Of a stretch of 61,057 nt of DNA, positions 1 to 8,572 are shown piece after piece (position 1 is the stretch's first letter; each line of letters begins with the position of its first letter). This stretch comes from Streptomyces sp. SM10 (GTDB taxonomy: Bacteria; Actinomycetota; Actinomycetes; Streptomycetales; Streptomycetaceae). The stretch covers positions 1-61,057 of the forward strand of contig NZ_NEUF01000024.1 of assembly GCF_002910915.1 (NCBI RefSeq), in the 5' to 3' direction. The translations under genes and the position numbers were made by a program. The notes below the pieces were generated by a model. The model had not been told where the DNA came from. It did not search any database and saw only the letters and a program-made list of their open reading frames with translations.

Positions 1-817
1 CCGGCCCCCGGAAGATCCGGCCCGCGCGTTCGCTCCAGGTCTCGGCCGAGCGCACGTCGCGGGCGATGGCGGCGTACTCGTGGGTGGCGACGCGGAACGG
101 GTTGTGGGTGGCGATGTTCTTGGTGAGCCCGAAGACGGGGCGCTCGGTCTCGGCGGCGAACGAGCCGAAGAGCCGGTCCCAGACGATGAGGATCCCGCCG
201 AAGTTGCGGTCGAGGTAGCCGCCCTGGGAGGCGTGGTGGACCCGGTGGTGCGACGGGGTGTTGAGGACGTACTCGAAGGGCCGGGGCAGCTTGTCGATCC
301 GCTCGGTGTGGACCCCGAACTGGTAGACGAGATTCGCCGAGGAGCAGAAGGCGAGCGCGGCGGGGTGGACGCCCAGGGCGATGAGCGGCAGGTAGAAGGG
401 CCAGGAGGTGAGCGAGGTCCAGGGCTGGCGCAGCGCCGTGGTGAGGTTGAACTTCCGGCTGGAGTGGTGGACCACGTGGCAGGCCCAGAGGATCCGGATG
501 ACGTGGTGGCCCCGGTGGGACCAGTAGTAGAAGAAGTCCTGCGCGAGCAGCATCAGCAGGACCGTCCACCACAGGACGGGGACGCGCAGCGGGGTCAGCT
601 CGTAGAGGGCCGCGTAGATCGCGACCACGGGTATCTTCCACAGCAGGTCGAAGGCCAGGCTTCCCAGCCCCATGGTGACGCTGGTGGCGGCGTCCTTGGC
701 GTCGTACCCGGCGGCCTCGTCGTCCGGGTGAAGGCGATACGACACCATTTCGAGGACGGCGAGCAGGACGAAGGCCGGGATCGACCACAGCACGACATCG
801 GGCAGGTTCGGCTCCAT
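1..817 (-). CDS. Sterol desaturase / fatty acid hydroxylase family protein (3' end cut by window)
   Basis: Membrane di-iron hydroxylase of the sterol desaturase superfamily; substrate unknown. It begins MEPNLPDVVLW and reads open to the window edge, so the C-terminus is missing. Hydrophobic segments at about residues 7-22 and 45-95 precede the metal-binding His clusters: SHRGHH near residue 104, HVVHHSS near 117, and a later HHRVHHAS. These clusters are the family hallmark and all are intact. The ATG at 817 is used although no strong ribosome site precedes it. It lies alone, convergent with nothing visible inside the window. Carotenoid or lipid hydroxylation is possible but not shown. Confidence 0.88.
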   Translation of the reverse strand, partial: MEPNLPDVVLWSIPAFVLLAVLEMVSYRLHPDDEAAGYDAKDAATSVTMGLGSLAFDLLWKIPVVAIYAALYELTPLRVPVLWWTVLLMLLAQDFFYYWSHRGHHVIRILWACHVVHHSSRKFNLTTALRQPWTSLTSWPFYLPLIALGVHPAALAFCSSANLVYQFGVHTERIDKLPRPFEYVLNTPSHHRVHHASQGGYLDRNFGGILIVWDRLFGSFAAETERPVFGLTKNIATHNPFRVATHEYAAIARDVRSAETWSERAGRIFRGP

Positions 818-1049
818 GCGAGCACCGTAGAGCCGTCCGAGGTGCCGGGCATAGACGTTGTTACCCACAAGTATGCGAGACGGGACGTCATCGGCGTTTG
901 GTGGGTTCTGCCAACGGCTCCGGCGTAGGATTTCCGGCGCGCGCGGCGTAGAGACGGAGGAACGCGCTTTCCCGGGAGGGATGTTGCGCCGATCCGCCGC
1001 AGCCGCCGGTCTCGCCGTGGGGCCGCCCGCCCCCGCACCCGACCGGGGA

Positions 1050-1772
1050 TCACACCCCCGCGGCCCCCAGCAGCACCCCCGCACCGTAGGTCACCGCCAT
1101 GGCCACCGCTCCTCCGGCCATGTTCCGCAGCACCGCGCGCCCGACGGGTGCGTCGCCCAGCCGGGCGCTCCACCAGCCGGTGAGGGCCAGGGCGGCGAGC
1201 ACGGACAGCACGGTGACGGGCAGACGCGCGGAGGACGGCGGCAGCACGATCGCCAGGAGCGGCAGCAGCGCGCCCACCGTGAAGGCGACGAAACTCGCCC
1301 CCGCCGCGTGCCACGGGTTGGTCAGCTCGTCCGGGTCGATGCCCAGCTCGACGTCGGCGTGGGCGCGCAGCGCGTCGCGCTCGGTGAGCTGGACGGCGGC
1401 CTCGCGGGCGAGCCGGCTGCTCAGCCCCTTCTCCTCCAGCAGCCCGGTCAGCTCGGCGAGCTCCGCCTCCGGGGTCTCCTTCAGCTCCTGCTCCTCCGTG
1501 GCCAGCGCGGCCTTCTCGGAGTCGCGCTGGGTGGAGACCGACACGTATTCGCCCGCCGCCATCGACATCGACCCCGCGAGCAGCCCGGCCAGGCCGGCCG
1601 TCAGCAGGGTGGAGCGGTCTCCGGTGGCCCCGGCCACGCCGACGACGAGGCCGGCGGTCGAGACGACGCCGTCGTTGGCGCCGAGCACCGCCGCCCGCAG
1701 CCAGTTGAGCCGGGTGCCGAGCCCGCCCCCGTGGGGTTCGTCGTGTGTCTGCTCCTGTGTGTCCGTCACCAC
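1050..1772 (-). CDS. VIT1/CCC1 family Fe2+/Mn2+ transporter
   Basis: 240-residue membrane protein of the vacuolar iron transporter (VIT/CCC1) family, which exports or sequesters Fe2+/Mn2+. The first helix carries the family motif LGANDGVVSTAGLVVGVAGA (residues about 30-49). The second helix has the typical GSMSMAAGEYVSVSTQRDSE signature. A charged, Glu-rich cytoplasmic region (about residues 85-145) corresponds to the metal-binding domain, and three hydrophobic helices follow. Length is usual for bacterial members. Start is GTG at 1772. It is divergent from the exonuclease gene at 1917; no specific regulator site was recognised between them. Confidence 0.93.
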   Translation of the reverse strand: MVTDTQEQTHDEPHGGGLGTRLNWLRAAVLGANDGVVSTAGLVVGVAGATGDRSTLLTAGLAGLLAGSMSMAAGEYVSVSTQRDSEKAALATEEQELKETPEAELAELTGLLEEKGLSSRLAREAAVQLTERDALRAHADVELGIDPDELTNPWHAAGASFVAFTVGALLPLLAIVLPPSSARLPVTVLSVLAALALTGWWSARLGDAPVGRAVLRNMAGGAVAMAVTYGAGVLLGAAGV

Positions 1773-1916
1773 GGGAGCGTCTCACCGCTCCCGCGCGCAG
1801 GCATCCCCGACCCGCGATTCCGGATCCTCGCTCAACTGCTCGGCGTCCTCGCCGGGTTCGCGTCCGGGGGCGCCCGGATAGGTCACTGTCGGTCCCGGCC
1901 CGTATTCTCTGTGACC

Positions 1917-2918
1917 ATGCTCGACGACCGTCAGACCGCAGCACCGTGGCCGGCCGCGTATCCCCAGGGGTACGCGGTCGTCGACGTGGAGACCACCGGA
2001 CTCGCCCGCGACGACCGGATAGTGTCCGCCGCCGTCTACCGCCTGGACGCGAGAGGTGACGTCGAGGACCACTGGTACACGCTGGTGAACCCCGAACGTG
2101 ATCCCGGCCCCGTCTGGATCCATGGGCTGACCAGCGACGTCCTGGAGGGCGCGCCGCTCTTCCCGGAGGTCGCCGCGCAGCTGTCCGAGCGGCTCGCCGG
2201 GCGGGTCCTCGTCGCCCACAACGCCGCGTTCGACTGGTCGATGATCGCCCGGGAGTACGCCAGGGCCGCCGTCACCGCCCCCGTCGAGCAGCGGCTGTGC
2301 ACCATCGCGCTCGCCAAGGAGCTCCGGCTCCCCCTGCCCAACCACAAGCTGGAGTCGCTCGCGGCCCACTTCGGCGTGGTGCAGCAGCGCGCGCACCACG
2401 CGCTGGACGACGCGCGGGTGCTGGCCGAGGCGTTCCGGCCGAGTCTGCACGCGGCGGCCAGGGACCAGGTGCGCCTCCCGCTCCTGGAGTGCCGTCCGCT
2501 GACGGAGTGGTACGACTCCCCCGTCACCCCGCGCGCCGGATACCGCCCCTCGCAGGGGCAGGGCGGCTGGCGTCCCTCCCGCAAGCGCCCCGCGTGCCCG
2601 TATCCGAATCCCGGCCGCTACGAGTCGGACAAACCCCTTATGCAGGGCATGCGTGTGGCGTTCTCCGGGGACACCTCCATCGACCGGGAGCTCCTGGAGG
2701 ACCGTGCCGTGGAGGCGGGCCTGCACGTGGCGACCAGCGTGTCGCGGCTGACGAGCCTGCTCGTCACCAACGACCCGGACTCGGCGACCTCCAAGACGGT
2801 GAAGGCCAAGTCGTTCGGCACGCCGGTCCTGGAGGAGAGCGCCTTCACCCATCTGCTGAGGGATGTGGCACCGGCGGGGACGGTCGCCGTGCCGAGGCCG
2901 TCACCGTCATCGGAGTGA
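1917..2918 (+). CDS. DEDDh 3'-5' exonuclease with C-terminal BRCT domain
   Basis: DNA polymerase III epsilon-type exonuclease, 333 residues. Exonuclease motifs are complete: VDVETTG (D23, E25), HNAAFDW (D106) and AHHALDDA (H160, D165), the DEDDh catalytic set. After a basic linker near residues 205-235, a BRCT-like domain (about 240-315, with MRVAFSGDT and later TSLLVTNDPDSATSKTVKAK) follows, as in NAD-ligase-type BRCTs that bind nicked DNA or damage complexes. The reading frame is open far upstream, but the ATG at 1917 (with GTG 1911 as an alternative) is where exonuclease homology begins. A DNA repair or proofreading role is inferred from the domains. Confidence 0.9.
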   Translation: MLDDRQTAAPWPAAYPQGYAVVDVETTGLARDDRIVSAAVYRLDARGDVEDHWYTLVNPERDPGPVWIHGLTSDVLEGAPLFPEVAAQLSERLAGRVLVAHNAAFDWSMIAREYARAAVTAPVEQRLCTIALAKELRLPLPNHKLESLAAHFGVVQQRAHHALDDARVLAEAFRPSLHAAARDQVRLPLLECRPLTEWYDSPVTPRAGYRPSQGQGGWRPSRKRPACPYPNPGRYESDKPLMQGMRVAFSGDTSIDRELLEDRAVEAGLHVATSVSRLTSLLVTNDPDSATSKTVKAKSFGTPVLEESAFTHLLRDVAPAGTVAVPRPSPSSE

Positions 2919-2981
2919 ACCGGCGGCGACTCGCCCGCCGCCGGCTCGCCCGCCGCCGCCCGGCGTCCCACCCTGTGGCGC

Positions 2982-3215
2982 ATGGCACGTTGCGAGGTTT
3001 GCGGAAACGACTACGGGATGTCCTTCGAGGTGCACGCGCAGGGGGCGGTGCACGTCTTCGACTGCTTCTCCTGCGCCATTCACCGCATGGCGCCCATCTG
3101 TGAGCACTGCCGGGTCCAGGTCATCGGCCAGGGCGTCGAGGTCGACGGCCACTGGTACTGCGGCGGCCACTGCGCCCGCGCCGAGGGAAGGGCGGGCATC
3201 GTGGACAAAGTATGA
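2982..3215 (+). CDS. Small Cys-rich probable zinc-binding protein
   Basis: 77-residue protein with paired cysteines: CEVCG at residues 4-8, CFSC near 28-31, CEHC near 39-42, and a C-terminal CGGHC. Conserved His residues sit between them (HVFDC, HRM, HWYC). The spacing suggests two treble-clef or zinc-ribbon type sites. No enzyme signature is visible. Actinobacteria carry many such small zinc proteins, sometimes labelled prokaryotic metallothionein; the specific role here is unknown. It lies between the exonuclease and SURF1 genes on the same strand. ATG at 2982 directly precedes the first Cys pair. Confidence 0.75.
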   Translation: MARCEVCGNDYGMSFEVHAQGAVHVFDCFSCAIHRMAPICEHCRVQVIGQGVEVDGHWYCGGHCARAEGRAGIVDKV

Positions 3216-3284
3216 CGGGCTGTCCCGTCCGCACGGAGGGACCCTCCGTGCCGCACCCCATGACCCCGGTTGTACGGTCATGGG

Positions 3285-4079
3285 GTGTACCGCTTCCTGT
3301 TGACCCGGCAGTGGGTGATTCTCACCCTCCTCGGTCTCGTCATGATCCCCACGATGGTCGAGCTGGGTTTCTGGCAGCTGCACCGGCACGAGCACAAGGT
3401 CGAGCAGAACGCGCTGATCACCCGGAACCTCGAGGCCCGCCCGGTCCCCGTCACCCGCCTCACCTCCCCCGGTCACACGGTCCCCCGTTCCGACTACTGG
3501 CGCGCCGTGACGGCGACGGGGACGTTCGACACCGAGCACGAGGTGGTCGTACGGCGCCGCACCTCCCAGGACGAGCGCATCGGCGTACTGGTCCTGACCC
3601 CGCTGGAACTCAAGGGCGGCGGCACCGTCCTGGTCAACCGGGGCTGGGTCGAGGCGGCAGCCGCTCAGCAGACGTTCCCGGAGGTCCCGGCCCCGCCCCG
3701 CGGCGAGGTCACCGTCTCGGGCCGGCTCAAGGCGGACGAGACGACGAGCGCCAGTGGCATCAAGGACCTGGAGGGTCTGCCGGACCGCCAGGTGATGCTG
3801 ATCAACAGCGCCCAGCAGGCGCATCTGCTCGGCCGTCCGGTGCTGGGCGGGTATCTGGAACTGACCTCCCCCGCGCCCGCCGACGGCAGCCCGGAGACGA
3901 TCGCCGCACCCGACGACAGCTCGATCGGCCCCCACATGGCGTACGCCGTCCAGTGGTGGCTCTTCGCCGCCGGGGTCCCCGTGGGCTGGGTCGTTCTCGT
4001 GCGCCGTGAGAAGCACGACCGCGAACAGGCCGCCGAGGGCGACGCGACGGCGGCGCAGCCGGAGCCGGCGACCGCCTGA
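3285..4079 (+). CDS. SURF1 family protein (cytochrome oxidase assembly)
   Basis: SURF1/Shy1-like membrane protein involved in cytochrome c oxidase maturation, probably in heme a insertion. An N-terminal helix (about residues 6-25) ends in LGFWQLHRHEHK, the SURF1 motif 1. The middle has the extracytoplasmic domain with VLVNRGWV, and the C-terminus has HMAYAVQWWLFAAGVPVGW, the typical second helix with conserved His, Tyr and Trp. The GTG at 3285 gives the N-terminus MYRFLLTRQW expected of the family; a TTG 15 bases upstream is possible. A short acidic Ala-rich tail ends the protein. Confidence 0.93.
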   Translation: MYRFLLTRQWVILTLLGLVMIPTMVELGFWQLHRHEHKVEQNALITRNLEARPVPVTRLTSPGHTVPRSDYWRAVTATGTFDTEHEVVVRRRTSQDERIGVLVLTPLELKGGGTVLVNRGWVEAAAAQQTFPEVPAPPRGEVTVSGRLKADETTSASGIKDLEGLPDRQVMLINSAQQAHLLGRPVLGGYLELTSPAPADGSPETIAAPDDSSIGPHMAYAVQWWLFAAGVPVGWVVLVRREKHDREQAAEGDATAAQPEPATA

Positions 4080-4153
4080 GGCATCCGGTACCCCCGCCTG
4101 TTCCCACCGGTTCCGCTGCTTAGCGGAGGTCAGGTTCGGGAAGACGCCAGAGC

Positions 4154-5947
4154 GTGACCCCACGTATCGAGGACTACGCTCTCATCGGCGATCTCCAGAC
4201 GGCCGCGCTGGTGGGCAGGAACGGTTCTGTCGACTGGCTCTGCCTGCCCCGCTTCGACTCGGGCGCCTGCTTCGCCGCCCTGCTCGGCGACGAGGACAAC
4301 GGCCACTGGCGCATCGCACCCCAGGGCACCGACAGCACGGACACCTGTACCCGGCGCGCCTACGTGGAGGACTCCCTGGTCCTGGAGACCTTCTGGGAGA
4401 CCAGGACGGGGACCGTCAAGGTCATCGACTTCATGCCGCAGCGCGACAAGGCGCCCGACGTGATGCGGATCGTCGAGGGTGTCAGCGGGAGCGTCGACAT
4501 GAGCTCCGTCCTGCGGCTGCGGTTCGACTTCGGCTCCGTGGTGCCGTGGATGCGCCGCTCGCACGGGCACCGGGTGGCCGTAGCGGGCCCCGACTCGGTG
4601 TGGCTGCGCAGCGAGCCGCCGGTCAAGACGTGGGGCCAGCAGATGAGCACGTGCTCGTCCTTCACGGTCGCCGAGGGTGAGAGTGTGGCGTTCGTCCTCA
4701 CCTGGCACCCCTCGCACTCCCCCCGCCCGAAGCTGATCGACCCGCACAAGTCGCTGAAGCACACTCTCGCGGACTGGGCGAAGTGGTCGGCGAGGTGCAC
4801 GTACCACGGCAAGTACCGGGAGGCGGTGCTCCGCTCCCTGATCACCCTGAAGGCGCTGACCTACGCGCCCACCGGGGGGATCGTGGCGGCGCTCACGACG
4901 TCGCTCCCGGAGGAGATCGGCGGCGTACGGAACTGGGACTACCGCTTCTGCTGGCTGCGGGACTCCACCCTCACCCTGGCCGCCATGGTCTCGGCCGGCT
5001 ATGTGCGGGAGGCCGCGGCCTGGCGGGACTGGCTGCTGCGGGCCGTGGCCGGTGACCCCGCCGACCTCCAGATCATGTACGGGCTCTCCGGAGAGCGCAG
5101 ACTCCCCGAGACGGAGCTGACGTGGCTGAGCGGCTACGAGAACTCCGCACCGGTCCGTACGGGCAACGCGGCGGTGCGGCAGCTGCAGCTCGACGTGTAC
5201 GGCGAGGTGATCGACTCGCTCAGGCTGGCCCGGGAAGCCGGCCTCGACGACAAGCCGCACGCCTGGAATCTGCAGCTCAGTCTGCTCGGCTTCCTGGAGT
5301 CCACGTGGCGCGAGCCGGACGAGGGCCTCTGGGAGGTCAGGGGCCCCCGCCGTCACTTCGTGCACTCCAAGGTGATGGCCTGGGTCGCGGCCGACCGGGC
5401 GGTCCGCACCCTGGAGGAGAACCCGGACCTGCCGGGCGACGCCGACCGGTGGCGGGCGATGCGGGACGCCGTGCACGCCGAGGTCTGCGACAAGGGCTAC
5501 GACCCCGTGCGCAACACCTTCACCCAGTACTACGGCTCCCGGGAGCTCGACGCCTCGACGCTGCTCATCGTGCGCACCGGCTTCCTGCCGGCCGGTGACC
5601 CCCGGGTGACCGGGACCGTCGAAGCGGTGCGCAGCGAACTCGCCCACGACGGCCTGATCCGCCGCTACAGCACGGCGGGCGGGTCGGTGGACGGTCTGCC
5701 GGGCGGCGAGGGGGCGTTCCTCGCCTGCTCGTTCTGGCTGGTCGACGCCCTGTGGCGGACGGGCCGCACGGACGAGGCCGAGGAGCTCTTCGAGCGGCTG
5801 CTGGAGCTGCGCAACGACGTGGGGCTGCTGGCCGAGGAGTACGACCCGGCGGCCGGGCGCCAGCTCGGGAACTATCCCCAGGCGTTCAGCCACGTCGGTC
5901 TGGTGAACAGCGCGGTCGACCTCGCCCGTGAGGACTTGGCAGGATAG
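4154..5947 (+). CDS. Glycoside hydrolase family 15 protein (glucoamylase/trehalase-like)
   Basis: 597-residue cytoplasmic GH15 enzyme. In actinobacteria this type hydrolyses alpha-glucans or trehalose. The N-terminal beta-sandwich starts with IEDYALIGDLQTAALVGRNG, a near-invariant family opening. The catalytic (alpha/alpha)6 barrel contains RNWDYRFCWLRDSTLTL (about residues 257-273), and the second acidic region is GLLAEEYDPAAGRQLGNYPQ near the C-terminus, carrying the likely base and acid Glu. Start GTG 4154. Only 4 bases separate its stop from the next gene's ATG, suggesting cotranscription. Trehalase versus glucoamylase specificity cannot be decided from the sequence. Confidence 0.93.
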   Translation: MTPRIEDYALIGDLQTAALVGRNGSVDWLCLPRFDSGACFAALLGDEDNGHWRIAPQGTDSTDTCTRRAYVEDSLVLETFWETRTGTVKVIDFMPQRDKAPDVMRIVEGVSGSVDMSSVLRLRFDFGSVVPWMRRSHGHRVAVAGPDSVWLRSEPPVKTWGQQMSTCSSFTVAEGESVAFVLTWHPSHSPRPKLIDPHKSLKHTLADWAKWSARCTYHGKYREAVLRSLITLKALTYAPTGGIVAALTTSLPEEIGGVRNWDYRFCWLRDSTLTLAAMVSAGYVREAAAWRDWLLRAVAGDPADLQIMYGLSGERRLPETELTWLSGYENSAPVRTGNAAVRQLQLDVYGEVIDSLRLAREAGLDDKPHAWNLQLSLLGFLESTWREPDEGLWEVRGPRRHFVHSKVMAWVAADRAVRTLEENPDLPGDADRWRAMRDAVHAEVCDKGYDPVRNTFTQYYGSRELDASTLLIVRTGFLPAGDPRVTGTVEAVRSELAHDGLIRRYSTAGGSVDGLPGGEGAFLACSFWLVDALWRTGRTDEAEELFERLLELRNDVGLLAEEYDPAAGRQLGNYPQAFSHVGLVNSAVDLAREDLAG

Positions 5948-5951
5948 GGCC

Positions 5952-6707
5952 ATGGATCTTGGACTGAAGGACCGTGTCTACATCGTCACCGGTGCGACCC
6001 GCGGGCTGGGCAACGCCACCGCGCGGGCGCTCGCCGCCGACGGGGCGAAGGTGATCATCTCCGGGCGTGACGAGAAGAGCGCCGCCGAGGCCGCCGCCGA
6101 ACTCGGCCCCGACGCGGTCGGGCTCGCCGCGGACAACGCGGACCCGCTGGCCGCCCGCCACCTGGTGGACGCGGCGAAGGAACGCTTCGGCAGGCTGGAC
6201 GGCATTCTCATCAGCGTCGGCGGCCCCGCACCGGGCTTCCTGGCCGACAACACGGACGACCAGTGGCAGTCGGCCTTCGAGTCGGTCTTCCTCGGCGCCG
6301 TGCGTCTGGCCCGCACAGCGGCCGAAGCGCTCGGCGAGGGCGGTGCCATCGGCTTCGTCCTGTCCGGTTCGGTGCACGAGCCGATCGCCGGCCTGACGAT
6401 CTCCAACGGGCTGCGCCCCGGCCTCGCCGGCTTCGCCAAGTCCCTCGCCGACGAACTGGGCCCGCGCGGCATCCGGGTCGTCGGTGTACTGCCGGCCCGG
6501 ATCGACACGGACCGGGTGCGTGAGCTCGACGCCCTGTCCGGTGACGCGGAGGCCGCCCGTACGGCGAACGAGGCGCGCATCCCGCTGCGCCGCTACGGCA
6601 CCCCGGAGGAGTTCGGGAGGACCGCGGCCTTCCTGCTCTCCCCTGCGGCCTCCTATCTGACGGGCATCATGGTGCCGGTCGACGGCGGCTCCCGGCACGG
6701 TTTCTGA
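5952..6707 (+). CDS. Short-chain dehydrogenase/reductase family protein lacking YxxxK
   Basis: SDR-fold protein of about 251 residues. The NAD(P)-binding motif TGATRGLG is at about residues 13-20 and the structural region ISVGGPAPG stands where NNAG normally is. The active-site stretch reads SGSVHEPIAGLTISNGLRPGL: a Ser is present, but the canonical Tyr-x-x-x-Lys pair is replaced by an SNGLR-type sequence. A minority SDR subgroup shares this change, so the catalytic mechanism may be unusual or absent. The ATG at 5952 was chosen because it begins the fold directly (MDLGLKDRVYIVTG); an in-frame upstream start overlaps the GH15 gene. Substrate unknown. Confidence 0.88.
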   Translation: MDLGLKDRVYIVTGATRGLGNATARALAADGAKVIISGRDEKSAAEAAAELGPDAVGLAADNADPLAARHLVDAAKERFGRLDGILISVGGPAPGFLADNTDDQWQSAFESVFLGAVRLARTAAEALGEGGAIGFVLSGSVHEPIAGLTISNGLRPGLAGFAKSLADELGPRGIRVVGVLPARIDTDRVRELDALSGDAEAARTANEARIPLRRYGTPEEFGRTAAFLLSPAASYLTGIMVPVDGGSRHGF

Positions 6708-6728
6708 CGGCCCCGCGCCGAAGGGCCG
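6708..6728. terminator. Short GC hairpin between convergent genes
   Basis: CGGCCC (6708-6713) pairs with GGGCCG (6723-6728) across a 9-base loop in the 28-base gap between the SDR and AmaP-like stops. A modest bidirectional terminator is likely from its position. Confidence 0.5.
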
Positions 6729-6735
6729 CAGCTCG

Positions 6736-7314
6736 TCAGCTCACCCGCTCGACGCGGTGCTTGACCGCCTTCAGACGGACCTCGGCGGGCAGCTCGTCCA
6801 GCCCGGCCGAGGTCCGCGCGTGGGTCAGTGCCCCCTCGGAGAGGCCACGCAGTGCGAGCCCCGGGGCAACATGCGGCTCCATCAGGAGCCGGACCCCGGC
6901 CCGCGGGGCGGTGCGCCGGCCGGTCAGCGTGACCTTGGCGGCGGACACCCCGTCGAGGGCGCCCGCCTCGGTGCCGAGCACACTCTCCAGAGCCCTGCCG
7001 CGCAGCAGTGCGCCCTCGCCGTCACCGCTGTCGACCAGCACCTCGGAGAGGCGCCCGCGGCGCAGCTGGGCGAGGAGCCACCACAGCGCGAGGACCACGA
7101 GGACGGCGAGGACCGCGATGACGGTGGGCCACCACCACCCCTCGTCCCGCCACCTGGTCCGGTCGGCCCTGCTGAGCAGCACGTCGTCCGTGCCGTCCCA
7201 GGGCCACCAGGAGGGCACGGAGAGGCCGAGCCCCGTCGCGAGGACGGCGCCGCCGACGACGACGAGGACCAGCCCTGCCAGGCCGAGCAGGACCCGGTTG
7301 ACGGTCTTGATCAC
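6736..7314 (-). CDS. amaP: AmaP-like alkaline shock membrane anchor protein
   Basis: 192-residue protein with two N-terminal membrane helices (about residues 8-30 and 62-82) around a Trp-rich loop, followed by a soluble domain ending VKHRVERVS. In Firmicutes AmaP anchors Asp23 to the membrane and has the same two-helix hairpin plus conserved tail. The C-terminal half here (SEVLVDSGDGEGALLRGRALE and later VRLLMEPHVAPG) matches actinobacterial alkaline shock membrane anchors. GTG 7314 starts it, four bases after the preceding gene stops. It is the last gene of a five-gene minus-strand operon. Confidence 0.8.
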   Translation of the reverse strand: MIKTVNRVLLGLAGLVLVVVGGAVLATGLGLSVPSWWPWDGTDDVLLSRADRTRWRDEGWWWPTVIAVLAVLVVLALWWLLAQLRRGRLSEVLVDSGDGEGALLRGRALESVLGTEAGALDGVSAAKVTLTGRRTAPRAGVRLLMEPHVAPGLALRGLSEGALTHARTSAGLDELPAEVRLKAVKHRVERVS

Positions 7315-7318
7315 GGGG

Positions 7319-8005
7319 TCACCCCTTCTTCGCCGGCCGGCGCACGTGTACGGAGAGGCCGGGCGGCCTCGCCAGGTCCAGTTCACCCACGGCCGAACCG
7401 AGGGCGGTGTCCAGGTCGGCTCGGACGTCGTCGAGTTCACGGAAGTGCGAGAGGGCCCGCACGGTCGCCCTGCGGCGGCTCATCTTCACCCGGACGGACT
7501 GCACACCGGCCACCTCCACGGCCCGGTCGCGCAGGACGAGGGAGGCGGCGTTCCGGTCGAGCCCGGCCCTCACACCGGCGTGCCGGCGGTTCATGGGGAG
7601 CAGGGCGCGCAGCCCCGGGCTCAGGGCCAGCAGGAGCAGCCAGAGGCCGAGTGCGGCAGCCAGGGCGGTTCCTGCCAGGACCCACACGTCGTCGAGGTGA
7701 CGGCTCGCCAGGTCGTCGGCGACGGAGCGTCGCCACTGCATGGCGGGGCGGCCGGCCCGCACCGCCGCGACGTCGTAGAGCAGGAGCCCCGTGCCGCCGA
7801 GGAGGACCAGGGCGACCAGTGCGGCGGGGATCCTGCGCCCGGACCAGAAGCGGCCTGCCCGGCCGCCCGGCTGCGCCTGTGCGGGGTCCGGTTCGTAGGT
7901 GGAGCCCGACGTGGACTGGTCCATCTCGAGCACGCCGCCGGACGGCGCCGCCTCGACCGTGGGCAGGCGCTGTGTGCTGTTCTCCGGCTCCTGGGGCTCG
8001 CTCAT
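7319..8005 (-). CDS. DUF6286-type membrane protein in Asp23 operon
   Basis: 228-residue protein with a hydrophilic N-terminus (1-55), two membrane helices (about 60-78 and 108-128) and a soluble C-terminal domain of about 95 residues containing RNAASLVLRDRAVEVAGVQS and SVHVRRPAKK. This layout parallels the AmaP-like neighbour downstream, suggesting a duplicated architecture with diverged sequence. In Streptomyces such proteins carry the DUF6286 label. The ATG at 8005 overlaps the stop of the upstream Asp23-like gene by four bases, so translation is coupled. No enzymatic motif is seen; a cell-envelope scaffold role is inferred from the operon. Confidence 0.75.
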   Translation of the reverse strand: MSEPQEPENSTQRLPTVEAAPSGGVLEMDQSTSGSTYEPDPAQAQPGGRAGRFWSGRRIPAALVALVLLGGTGLLLYDVAAVRAGRPAMQWRRSVADDLASRHLDDVWVLAGTALAAALGLWLLLLALSPGLRALLPMNRRHAGVRAGLDRNAASLVLRDRAVEVAGVQSVRVKMSRRRATVRALSHFRELDDVRADLDTALGSAVGELDLARPPGLSVHVRRPAKKG

Positions 8006-8352
8006 CGGATGCTCCCCTCCGGTGCGGTGCCCGCTGCCGTGTGCAGCCGTTCGACCTGCACCGCCACCTCGGGCACCTCCATCCCCGCCAGTGCTTCTAC
8101 CCGCTCGGCCACCCGCCGACGCACCGTCCCGCACTGCCGGCCGATGTCGCAGGGGTAGGCCAGATCGAGGCTGATGCGGACCCGTGCGGTGTCGCGGTGC
8201 ACGGTGACGGTGGCGCGGGGCGCGGGGGCGGCCTCGGGCCGCTCGTCGACGGCCTCCTTCGCCGCCTGGGCGGCGATCTTCGCGACGACGCGGTCGGCGA
8301 TCCGGGTCTGCCCGCGCTCGGCGGCCTCGACCCGGCCGGTCACCCCTGTCAC
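8002..8352 (-). CDS. Asp23/Gls24 family protein (second, divergent copy)
   Basis: 116-residue protein resembling Asp23/Gls24. It has RGQTRIADRVVAKIAAQAA (matching the RTTIADGVVEKIAGMAA of the 8573-9064 gene), a short beta region (ATVTVHRDTARVRISLDL) and an amphipathic segment VRRRVAERVEALAGMEVPEVAVQVERL, as in the family. It differs from its neighbour by the Cys-containing DLAYPCDIGRQCGTV. Its start overlaps the stop of the small membrane protein gene, and its stop overlaps the next start, so the operon is tightly coupled. Asp23 proteins form membrane-associated assemblies under envelope or pH stress in Firmicutes; the role here is inferred. Confidence 0.8.
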   Translation of the reverse strand: MTGVTGRVEAAERGQTRIADRVVAKIAAQAAKEAVDERPEAAPAPRATVTVHRDTARVRISLDLAYPCDIGRQCGTVRRRVAERVEALAGMEVPEVAVQVERLHTAAGTAPEGSIR

Positions 8353-8540
8353 CGTCGCCGGTCGCCGCGCTCGCGACTCCGGAAGAAGTCGCCGGGTTCC
8401 AGGTCGCCGTCGAGGAAGCGGCCGGCGACGAAGCCGACCGCGCCCAGCGCGGCCACCAGAAGAAAGGCCCCGAACCCGCCGAAGTATCCGGCGAAACCGA
8501 GCGCCATGCCGGCCACCATGCCGACCACAGCCATGCTCAT
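8349..8540 (-). CDS. Small membrane protein in Asp23 operon
   Basis: 63-residue protein, mostly one or two hydrophobic helices (about residues 4-42, rich in Gly, Ala and Phe) with a charged tail ending RSRERGDRRR. Firmicute asp23 loci also carry a tiny membrane protein (DUF2273), and this gene sits in the matching place between two Asp23 genes. It overlaps the next gene by four bases. Function unknown; a membrane anchor is the likely role. Confidence 0.7.
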   Translation of the reverse strand: MSMAVVGMVAGMALGFAGYFGGFGAFLLVAALGAVGFVAGRFLDGDLEPGDFFRSRERGDRRR

Positions 8541-8572
8541 CGTGTGCTCCTCAACTGCCGCGCGGGAGAGAT

